Assembly (NCBI RefSeq): GCF_032854445.1
Contig: NC_088295.1
Span: forward strand, 70,167,249-70,231,248
Reading direction: 5' to 3'
Length of the DNA: 64,000 bases
From: Liolophura sinensis
Taxonomy: Eukaryota; Mollusca; Polyplacophora; Chitonida; Chitonidae
The notes beneath the pieces are model-generated. The model was not told the origin of the DNA and searched no databases. It saw only the letters and a program-made list of their open reading frames with translations. The stretch's first letter is position 1, and each line of letters begins with the position of its first letter. The position numbers were made by a program, and so were the translations under genes. Shown here one piece after another: positions 38,501 through 50,500 of this stretch.

Positions 38501-41500
38501 CCGAGTTGCTAAAGCTATAAATGTGCAAAATGACAACCCCGTAAACCAAACGTCAAATACTACTAAAAAGTGCTTCACATGCACAAAGTCCACTTCCAAT
38601 ACATCATGCATGCAAATAGTAATTCTTTCTGATTCTAAATTTAAATATTTCTGTATTATCTGTAACTAGGAGAAGACTTCTGGAAGCCACTTCGATGTCA
38701 TTTGTACTTCCATTCTCAGGGGTGTTCTTCAGCTGCTTTAAGCATATGATGATACAAGTAGGATTCACATTCTCAAAATCTATACTCCTCTTTATAAATG
38801 ACAGCAGGCTACAAAATTACAAAACAATACCAAAGTTGGTTGATTTGAGTCTTGTAGAACATGCTAACCTAAGAAAGAAAAGCGATCATGCTAGCACATA
38901 CATGTACATGTGTGAATATGTCTGGCGCTAATATGACCACAATACATTGACTGATTGATTGATTGGTATTGAATGCTGTGCTCAATAATCACAACACACA
39001 ATGAAAACCTAAGTCTAACACATTTTGACACTGCATGTGAAATGATGAAGTACATAAATATGTAAAGATGTGCATACAATCTTTACCGATACCTTATGGT
39101 GAAGGTTCACAAATAGGTGCTGTTAGAGTGTAGACAACATGATTGAAAGCTGCAAACTGGAGGTATGTGCATGCGGTTTTAGATGGTTACCATCATGCCT
39201 TCCAACTTTAAACGTGTCCATACGTTTATGAAGGTTTATGTCACATTTTTAATAAGCTGAAGCTACTTATCCATTATCTTGTTCTAGGCAAGATTGGGTT
39301 ACAATTGCATGTAGCTGTAACCTTGTCCACTTTAATTAAATACATGCAATATAAATTTCACCACTGCGTACTGAGGCTAGGGTTTGAAAAGATGCTTACT
39401 ATTATTGCCAACCAGGTAACACTTTCTAGAAAATACACACAAACAATGTGGAGCACTGCCTGCCTAAAACAAGTTAGTCATTCTTTTCTGTACTACATGT
39501 ACGAGACTGTTTCCACACAGTTGTACTTGAAAAGTAAAGAGGTAGTTTACAGGCACAGTTGGGTAATGGCAGGGAATGAGGTCTTTTCACACAGCTTGGA
39601 ACTGGCTTGTGTACGCAGGAAATATTGAGTTATGTCCACTGGCAAAAATACATACACATATATATTCATGGCCACATTGTATTTCCCTTATCAAATATAT
39701 ACCTATTCATAAACCGATTTAGTTTCCCTTAAAACACACATACCTATCCAACAATCCATTTACTTCCCATAAAGTTGTGTGTTGTATGTAAGTTAACAAC
39801 TGATAAAACATCTAAAGAGTGTGCTTATGTTAATGGCAACATTGTGCTGAACACTTTCATTAGTAGCCAAATGCAGCCAGGCTTAGTGCCTCAACAAACA
39901 TCTCCCAGCATACACCGTTACCTTCTTAAGCTTGTACTTTCTTCTTATTCTAGCCTGTGGCTGGAGAGAGAAGCATGAAGCACTACAAGTTAGGTTAATG
40001 GTTGAGGTGACACATTTTCATCACCAGAATAGAGAATTTACATCTGTGAGTCACTGTTGTCTGCTTGATTGTCCCATATACACTGCTTTCCAGTATGAAG
40101 TCAGTATTGATATGATCTTGAAGAAGCCAAATTGCGCAATTTGAAAGTCATATGAATTTTTAAAAGTACTGATGCATATTTAGATACCAGTGCCTCTAGA
40201 GCATTTATACATGCACTTGTATTTATACTTTTTGGCCCTGAGCTTCTCAGCCAATGTTCTTGATACAGAACTACACTTTTAAGTGTAAATGTATGACAAA
40301 GTAATGAGACAAATGGCATACAGTAATGAGACACGTGGAATAAAGTAATGGGACAAACAAGAAGGTTTTACTGCTGGAAGCAAGATGAGATGAGCATGAA
40401 CACAGATGAAGCAACATATAAAGCAGTGAATAACAAACGTGATGAGAAGCACAACTTAAAACAAAGGTTATCAATACTGAATTCACATCAATAACCCAGA
40501 CACAATTACATGGAAGTAATATTGACGATTGTAGATGACTTTTAAAATGTAGAACTGTAAGCGATTACACAAAAACACAAAACTAGTATGGTAGAGGTGT
40601 CTTCTGGGCGCGCTTTAGAGTACACACTTGGAAAAGATTGTGGCTTAGGGAGACAAGTGGACAGGTAATTAGTGCTTGATGGACATGAACACACGTTGAT
40701 GTACCTCCGAGGTTTTTGCGGACTCGCTCCTCACTGGTCGGGACCCTGATTGTAATGCGGACGCTGATTCTATAGAGGTGAGACGATGCTTGGTGTAGGC
40801 GTCTGATTGCGACCGTGGCAGGTTGACTCTGGAGCTGGAGTCAGGTGAGGCATAGATGGACACGGGAACAGAGCCGGTCTTAGCGTGCCGAGGACCAGCT
40901 GGTAACTACATGCAAGAGAAGATCAGGAGGGGCGCAGGTCATAGTAAGGGTCTCACCTTACAGGTCACATGCCAGAAGATGGGTGGCTGTCCAGATACAT
41001 CCATACCATCACTAACGACACTTTAACGCTAACTGTTATGTTTAACACACCTTCACCTTCCACAAATACAACACACATACCATAGAGACGAAACTGAAGA
41101 TTCAAAATACTGCACAGTGCATGCCATATGAGAAGACTTGTTAAATAACCTTGCAGATCTTCAGAACATTGGGACTACTTTTTACACTGTTGGGTCACAA
41201 GCAATACTGTTAAGAACAGACGACCATGCAAGGTTAAGAACGGGTCAATCACAGGGTGTATACTGAACACCACCCTGAACAAGATGCTGGTCGAGAAGAT
41301 AATGTAGACCAACAATCCTTTATTACAGAACTGGCAACACGTTCGTTAATACCACTTACATGAGCTTCACATGAGGGTAATCACAAGAAGTAACATACGC
41401 ATCTTTATTTTGATCACTAAAGTGCCAAACATAACATTTTTTTTCCTAACGAAGTTCATAAATGATCAATCCCACTGATCAAAATATACTAATTCTTGCA

Positions 41501-44500
41501 GAACTGCAGGTGAATCCATATGTACAGTTTCATTACATTTGGCTGAGAGATTTTTAAGACATTGTGATGATAAAAAATACTGACAAAACAAAATGAAACA
41601 TTAACAAAATTTCTTTTCCAAAAACGCTTCTTCCTCAAGATGAGATCAACGAGTTTACCAAAATAACTACAGCAACCTCTTATCAAAGCTGGTCAAGGTT
41701 CACAAAAGTGACCTTTTACACTTTGGAAATCTCAAAAATGGATCTCTTCAAAAGTCGCAAGTCAATTTTATACATGTTGTCAAGATTAATGACATACTGT
41801 ATCTACACTGCATCATTAATCACAAAATTAAAAGCAAACAGAGGGAGTTCTCTCCCTTGCAGATAACTACAACATAGCATTTACTATGTTACAAACTACA
41901 ATCTAATCACTTAGTATGTCTTCTATACTTCACAGCTGAGTTAGTTCACAACAAAAAGCTCTCTAATTGCTGGCTAGTAACATTTTTTCATGTTTTTTTT
42001 TTAGGTTTGTAGAGCCTGCACTCACTGTGAATCCAATCCTCATGCACCCCCCGGTCACCCATTCATACAAAACTCCTCAAGATCTTAAAAAACTTGCATA
42101 TTTACGATTTATGCATGCCGAAGTGTGGCTTAAGATGTATAAATTTCAAGTGACAAGTACATGGTGCAAAGTAAATAAATATTCTATTTCTGACAATGGC
42201 CTGTGATGTCATTCTGTATGTAGTAACATGGAAATATAATTGAAGCACATCATTGTGAGAAATAATGCAATGGTTTCAAATAAACAGGCAAAAATGTAGA
42301 AGAGACATACCCAAGATGGATGACGATATGTGGGCTGATCGAACACATCCTGGTTCAAAGATGGTTCTAGAGAATCACTAGTACCACTGTCTCTGGACAA
42401 GTTTGATAAGCTGATAATCTAAAACAAACGATGGAACATACAAGATCAGGACCGGTTGAGGCTGTAAAAACATGTCACTTGTAGGCTTTTTTTCTTTTCC
42501 TTCCATGTTAGGTGTATACAAATGGATGCATTCCTACGGAGTTCTTGAACATATTTCTTCATATCATGATGCTTCATGTTACACTCAACAAAACTTCACT
42601 TATATGGTGAGTTAAGGCTCGGAAAAAGAAAAAGACACCAGGAGACAACAACATCAATATTATCAAAGAATACATCCACATCCTCAGGTATATGACTTTT
42701 TTTTTCTGTTGTTAAATGGTCTGCCACTCACAAGGATAATTTGTTTTGCTGCAGGGGTGGTTTAATTGTTGCCAATGGTTGTTAGTGTGACAGCTTGCAG
42801 TTGTACATGTACTTGCAGTTGTGGTTGTTGCATCCAGCCGGAATCAACACTGAGACAGATCAGCCAGCAAGGGCTGGTATAGAGAACTGCACTGACTCTG
42901 CCTACCACAGTAATAAGCATACCTATTTACACTTACATATGAATCTGTAGGTGATACTGAATGTAACTGGTTCTCTAGAGTTTTCACAGTCTTCAATTTA
43001 TCTTCTAGAAGGCCTTTTAACTTCTCAGGATTTCTACCATAATCTTTATCCTTTCTTATATTCTGAAATCAAACAATGAATACTTCATGATACATTTGAA
43101 ATATTTAATAGCGGTATTTCCATTTCGGAACTCTGAAGAGTCCATATGTTATCACTGTCTGCAGTAATCCAAACTGAGAAATCTTTAAACCTTAAAATCC
43201 TTAAGCAAATAAATCTTGACACATAGCACTTTATGTCACAAAAACAAAAGATTTAAGCATATAAATGTTACAGGTACATATGCACAAGAAGACAGCACAA
43301 TACCTGGTATTCAGCAATAGCTTTATTGTGCATAGCCTTGAGGGTATCCAGTTTAAGCTGTGTAAGTTCCTCCTGTTTTCGAGCCTAATGAAAAACATTA
43401 ATGGTTAAATTTATGTTTAAAAGCAGTTTAACAACACTGAACAGATTATTAATTCAAAATTTCTACACATAAAGGTAAGGACACTACTTATTTTAAACAA
43501 ATAATTTCTGTACCAACTCTCTATAGACCTCACCATTTGAGTACCGTATAAATACATCTTGTCTATCGACAGGTTTGCATGTGTTCCACAGCAGCTACAG
43601 GAACATGTATGTACATTTTTCAAATAGATCAAAGGCAATAGGAAAAGGAGCAGCAATAGGAAAAGGAGCAGCAATAGGAAAAGGAGCAGCAAATCATACA
43701 ATCTCTGTAGTCTTTACTGAAATAAACTGATGAAAGCAATACTTAGCAGTTTTGTATTTCAATGTCAATTATGAAAAAAATTATAGTTAAGGACTCCAAA
43801 AACTGAATTTCTGAAGAAACATAAATGTCACAAAATACTACTTTTGCTGCTGAAACTTTCATTTTTCAGTAAGATATCATCCAAACCTTCCAAATTACTC
43901 AACTGGTGAGTTTAGTTCATTGACTGCAGGTATAGTCCAGTCACATTTTCATTCCCTCTACCTTAATACATGTACCTCTGCTTTTAGAGAAACCATTATA
44001 ATAAGCCATAGAATTTTTCATCAACGAAACACTCTGCCATATGAGAATGGTCAAAAATAAAATGCTTGTAAAGAGGGAGAAATTTTTAAATTTTTTATCT
44101 GAAGTTTTTTTTCGAGGAAAGGCAACTTTCATAGTGGACGGATTAACATCCACCCTACAGCAGGTTAAATACACTTCTATTTTAATTTCAGCTAATTTCA
44201 CACTTTAAATGCTAAGTAAGTATCACCAGTTCAAAACAATATTTTTTTCCTTCCCCCAACTTTAATATGTGTACCTCTGCTTTCAGAGCTGTTGAAAATT
44301 ATGTGAAAGTTTATATGTTTATCAGTAAATGATATAATTTTTTCACTAACTACTCACCCTTGTGAGCTGCAATCTGTCCAGAATAGTGTTAAAAATTTCA
44401 TGCAATCATAGTTGATCCACTATACTACAATCCATTAACTACAAGTAGACTGAAGTCCATAATCCAGTAGATCCAATGATAAAGTTTCACACAATACACA

Positions 44501-47500
44501 AGTAAAAGACTCCCGATGAAGGCAAGATAAATCAAATGTTTTCCCTTTTTGGAGTTACACCACTTGAAGTCCATGTGTAATACTTTACTGCTGGGCCTGC
44601 CGTCCTAGTGGTGAACTGGTTTATATCAGAGATTCTATGATGTCACCATTCTAGCAGCATGTGAATTATTTGGGGACTGAACTTAAGATTTTAAAGCAGA
44701 TTTTATTGTTGAAAGATCTGGTGAACTGGTATAGTGCATCCCAACCTACTAGATTCGGATATAACATAAATCCCATGATTCTTACTCTGTTGACTTTTGT
44801 TTTGAAACTGGAGACAGGTGCATAAGCACAACGTGTATCATGTCAGGGAGTGAGTGGGTTTAATGTCGTAATTAACGAGTTTCCAGTCATATCACAACAA
44901 AGGAGTCCTTAAGGTGCATGTATATATAATGTGCCTCCTTGTTGCAGGACTGATTTCCCCGCCTCTCTTATCTAGCGCTGCTTCACTGGGACGACTTACC
45001 GAAGGCAAGTAAGCCGCCCCGTCCAAGCCATTATACTGATATGGGTCAACCAGTCGTTGCACTATCCCCTTAATGCTGAACGCGAAGCGAGCAAGCTACC
45101 ACTTCCTCTTTCAAAGTCTTAGGTGTGATCCGACCCATATCATGTCATGGAGAGGAAAACCTAACCTTCAGCAGTGACACTATACCCTGGAAACAGCTTG
45201 TGCTTCATAGATTAATTAGTCTAATGGATCATCGCAACAGAGGGAATTAAAACCTGACAAAAGAAAGCCTGCACGTTTCAGCAACTTACATCTACAGGCT
45301 GTGGTCCAGTGATACTCGTTCGATCTGGTGTGGATACAGGCGTCTTGTCCACAGGAGGGGAAGTGGCCTTCACAGGCGGCGTCTGGGGCGAGTCCTTAGT
45401 CTGTTGTCCTAGAGGTCGGCCCAGCAAAGTCAGTGCCACATAGGAACCCGCTGAAATGTAATTGTTTGACCAGTGAATGGAAAGACAGATTCCATTATAT
45501 AATTGATTTCTTATCATTCACACTGGGACACATCCCAGCTGCAGAAAATATGTTTCCTATACGTATTCCAGTTAGGTTTCCCATCATTTCTAACTGGCAA
45601 TAATTGCAGGGCGATCATATTACCCACACATGCACATGTACCATCATCAAATTGAAAAAAAAAAATGACAATCCTCTTATAATCTGCATCTGTTACTTCC
45701 ATACTCAAATTCCAAGTGACTTGTCCATTGTACAATAAGCTGGATGTCTGGATGCGCGTCTCAAGTGTTGAGAAATCATACCTCCATTGACGTCAACTGT
45801 GTCACACTTGAACTTCTTGACGATATTTGAAGAATTTAACACCGTGGGCTATACTAGCTCATGGTTTGACTGACTGGCATTAACCCTCAAGACATGATCA
45901 TATGAAGTCCACACAAAAAATTCTATTTTGAATACTACTCTGAGAAAGGAACTCCTTCCAGGTGCCTCATAAAGCAATGATTATGCTTTCTAATTAGTAA
46001 GAACAGCTACAAATACAATACACTTGAATATGAGTTAATTTCCTCTCTTGCTATTACAAACGTTTTGTTTAACAACTTATGCCAAACCTCCCCAAAACTG
46101 CACCACTATGACATAATTTAACTGTCCATACATATACTGATGTTTAAAAGCTGCAGTATGTGTGCATGTAGTTTGCTAAACAAACATCACAGGTAATAAG
46201 ACAAAAATAAGCATCTACATTGATGTAAACATGAGTGCAATAGGGTGGCATACACATGTCAAGTACACAACTTAGTTTTCACTTTTTCCAATAAAACTAT
46301 GTGAGAACATCTAATTACTGAAACCAACCAGAAATACAAAAATCTTGAAATGCATGGATCTGTATCAGGCTTTATAACATAAAGAAACCTGGACGGTTAG
46401 AGAATGTGTGTTTTTCTAGCCTACACGTAGAGAGTATGAGAGGACTGCCATGAATCATTAGTGGACTGGAAAACCAGGCGGACTGGATACTCGGCAGCTC
46501 TCTGCAACAATCAGTTGCATCAGAGGCAGAGAGGCTTTGGCTTATTAAAAGACTTACTTTGTGGGTCATGATATAATTAGCCTATGAGATGAGAGCCTGG
46601 CAACACCAGAAGCCAACTGGCAGAACTAATAGATGTTAATTAGACATAACCAATATATGTATGCATCAATGCCTACATAGAGGCTTGATGAAACCGCTTC
46701 CCATGTCGACAGACTTATCTTTCAAGGGGCACTATGCGTAATCCTCGGTGGACATCCATCAAGAACACTGGTAATTACATAGAAAGACTTCCTAGATATG
46801 GACCTGCACATTCATAGTACAATCACTGCATGTAACTCCTCAATAAATAAATCTGACCACAGGCATGATGCATGTTTTGGCATATTAAAGGAATGTTATC
46901 TATCAGGACTGGTTATATTTTATAATTTCTGTGACTTTTCCTACACAATGCATTTAGTCTTCAATATTTTCACTAATTATGTTATAAAAATTTCATATGA
47001 AGTTATACCTTACTGGTCGATTTAAATGAGGGTTAAGAGTAATCAAAATCACAAGCTTAAAAAGGCAACTAATGATTAATAATAGGCATATACCTGTACA
47101 AGTGCATATGTAGACAATTGAATTGTTTAGCCTTATCAAGTAAACCCTGTACATTTGTAGCTCGCAGCAAATCATACAGCAGAAAGATATTGTAATGTTT
47201 AAAACAGGTTGTCCAAAACCTACATGTTGTACTTATCTTACAAACTAACCACCTGAAAATAAGAATAAGTCCCCATCATTCCCTGAAAGAGCCATGTTAA
47301 GATACCTACTGAGGGTTGTTAACAACTCTCAAAACAGGAATCATAAATTACATGCATTTAGACAGACAGCTTATCTTGAGGCATACAAAGAATTGAAGTG
47401 CAACTGTGAGCTGCGTAGGCTTAGGTGACTGTGTTACCTGGATTCATAAACTAGAACGTGATGGCATGCCAGCAGAGGTTGTTTGTCCTCCTCTGTCATA

Positions 47501-50500
47501 CATATCTTTACATCAGCACAAGCCCACCTACACAAAATTAATACTAGCAACAATTAAACACCTAATTACTGAACAGGACTGTATCACATGTTAACCACAG
47601 TCAGTCAGCATATGGCTGCAAGACTCCATGACAACTGACATCAGCCAGATGTAGCCTGGCCATATTCACAAGAGATATGCTCTAAAGATGCAAGTCTTAA
47701 GAGGAGATGCTATCCTGCTTTCTCTCAACCTTATCACTCTAACAAGGAAGACTTTTGTTGGCATGAACTGGTTTTACATTTGCTATTACAGCTTGCTGTC
47801 ATTACATGATGTGTGTGCTTTTCAACATCTTTAACCAGACACTGAGGCAAGGGTTTCAGATTTAATCTGGGGAGTAAGGTACCAGTATATTATGAATCAC
47901 TAGAGAGGAAGTGCAGCAGGCTAATCAGGGTTAAACTTACTCTTACAATTTCAACTTGGTGATTTGCAAGGCAAAAAGCCAGGCTCTTCCTTGTTGCAGA
48001 AAGTGGATACTTTCTGGGCACTTACTACAAGCGATTGAGATACAACAAGCTATGGATACATATCATGGTTATATAATTCTAGTGAAATGAATAATTTATC
48101 CTTGTTGATCAGATCTCTAGAATGATATATGTGATGCAGGTGACTGCTTCCCACAACAATGCATGGCAGCCAGCCACTGAGTAAAGTTACAAGTGAGCAT
48201 AACTATTCCAGGACAGCATAAGCAATGGGTAACAGTCAGTGGTACAATTACAGATGTCTATAATTAGGACACAAATACATCACTTTTAGACATTTTGTGC
48301 TTGTTCGTTTAAAACAATTTTTTGTTTAAACTGTTTACATCCACTTAAAGCAAAAAGATAATTTTTTTAAGTGGTCACTTGCTCTGTTAATCTTACTGAT
48401 AAGTCCCTTGCAATTACTTGGCTTTCGTTTGGACAGATAAACAGAAAAAGACAATTAATAAAACTATAATACTGTGCAAAATGTTACAATGGCATTAACT
48501 TGGATAGTTCAAAATAAATGACAAACTGTATCACCATCACCCAGGTGAACAGCTATCAAGTATAAGTCACAGTTAAGTATGAAAATGCACATGTTTTCAC
48601 ACAGCTGAGTGGTATTATAATATGGCTGCAGTGTTCTGTGCCTCACTGAATGCCACAGCATGTAGGTCAACATCCTATCACAGCTTTACAGCATGCTAGG
48701 ACATTTGAAAGGAACTAACCATAACACACAAAAATGTGGGATTTGTGATCATTGGCATAGCTTTGACAACATGTCACTGAAGTGCAGCTGAATTTATCAT
48801 TCACATGTAGTTCTCCCAGCATGTGGGCTGACCTCATTCAACAGGTAATATATAACCACACCCACTGACTGGCATGTATATTCATGTATATGACAGGGAG
48901 GCAGACAGACACAGCATTCCAGCTGACATTGTCAGAGGCCGCATCCACATAGTGATATGCTCAATAGGTTTAACTCAGATTTTTCTACTACTATTAAAAA
49001 TAAAAAGCTAAATGTGATCAATCTGCCATGACTACCATGTACTTGGAATAGCACAATATAAATTGGGGGTGGGGGTGTGATGGGGGGGGGGGGGGGAATG
49101 GGATAAGTTTTCGACCTTGTCTGACCCTATGGTACTGTCTAGATAGTGTGTTCAGGGACCAGAACACAAGTCTGCAAATTCAGACAACCTCAAGTCTACT
49201 CATGTCTTATATACCAGACCCTAAAGTTTAACCAGCCCTCAACTATACAGGCTCATTCAGGAAGTGTATATAACACAGGTATCTCTATACTGTGGCCTGG
49301 CCTGATAGGTTGCCTGTATGCAGAAACACCTTGACAGAGAGAAAATCAACAAAGCATGACAGACTGAATGCCTGAACAGGAATGTGCCTGCTATTATTAA
49401 CTACAGATATCTAGTACAAGGCAGTGATAGGGCAGAGTTCTTGTCAAAACACCACAAGACTATATTGCAATACTGTGCTAAAAGTTTCTCAATTCCCAAC
49501 ATCAAATATTATCTAAAGCCATGTTCAACTGATGCGAACAACACTGGTGTAAGATCACATTCAGGTTTGACTCCTGTGGACAATTATTTTTGTAAAAATA
49601 AAAAATGTTTACAAAGGAAAAATTAAGTGCGTTTCTAATTTCTAAATATGTTAAGCTAAATGTCAACATTGCAGTTATTACTGGTAAGACAAGATTGAAC
49701 ATGTTTAAAAATACAGTGATACATGTACTTCCTGAGCCATGTACATTGAAATTATCATGACTGTACACTGTGACCATTCACAAGTGAACATAAGAAATAC
49801 TTCGACCATCTCATAAATGTTACTTTAAATTTGATTAGTAAACAAGCTTAAGAGTAACACTTCACTCAATTAAATCTCAATTCAATTAGCAATCCATATG
49901 TTGTTCATTAAAGCAAATGGCTAGAGAGACTCGGCAGGTTCTGAAGGAAACTAACTGCCTTATGTCGACTTTCTAGCGCTCATGGCATTGATATGGGTAA
50001 TAAATGTTAAAATCTTAACTGATTATTCAACATCATACCATGCATATGCAGGGACCACAATAAATATTAGTGTGCTATTGATCTGTAACAAGATACATGC
50101 ACTGGTACTCTTTCTCAATCTACATGGAGCTATGCTGTCTATTTTATGGAGTGTACATATTCTGAGATCTGACCTGTAAACTATTGTACCTTCAGAAAAT
50201 TGATCTGAATTAGAACTTTATAAGAAAAGTAATATGTGTATAATACACTGAAGTCTTGCTTTAGAAACTTACTCATGTAAATGTCTTGGAAGACACATAA
50301 GCCTTGGTTATTTATTGATGAACCATTGTACCAATGGTTACAGTAGATCATTTATCTATTTATTTGACTGGTGTTTTACGCCCTTCACAAGAACATTTCA
50401 CTTATATGATGGCTGCCAATATTATGGTGGCAGGAAACCAAAGCAGATTAAGTTGCCTCTGATCAGTATAAACCCATACAATGTACACACTTTGTTATTA

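Larger units (their letters stand above)
37712..40704 (-). other. Intron 6 (3.0 kb) with Tc1/mariner remnant
   Basis: Holds an internally deleted Tc1/mariner-type element (37747-38405) only about 35 bp from the exon 7 acceptor, a fragment of family-A repeat near 38950-38989, and a degenerate short repeat of AAAGTAATGAGACA-like units around 40296-40350. Otherwise no coding sequence is recognised. Confidence 0.75.
43385..45289 (-). other. Intron 2 (1.9 kb) with repeats
   Basis: Contains a family-B dispersed repeat (about 44848-45150) and an 18-bp minisatellite in three copies (43635-43688). No additional exon is visible; a leucine-rich open frame across the minisatellite is a repeat artefact. 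Confidence 0.7.

Noticed and set aside
43417-43701. Leucine-rich open frame, minus strand
   Set aside because: Produced by the 18-bp minisatellite; the residue repetition follows the DNA period exactly.
45780-45840. Minus-strand VDVNGG-like peptide before a GTATGA donor, considered as a PDZ exon
   Set aside because: No GDRI context, no acceptor upstream, and the surrounding residues (KKFKCDT) do not fit a PDZ strand or helix.
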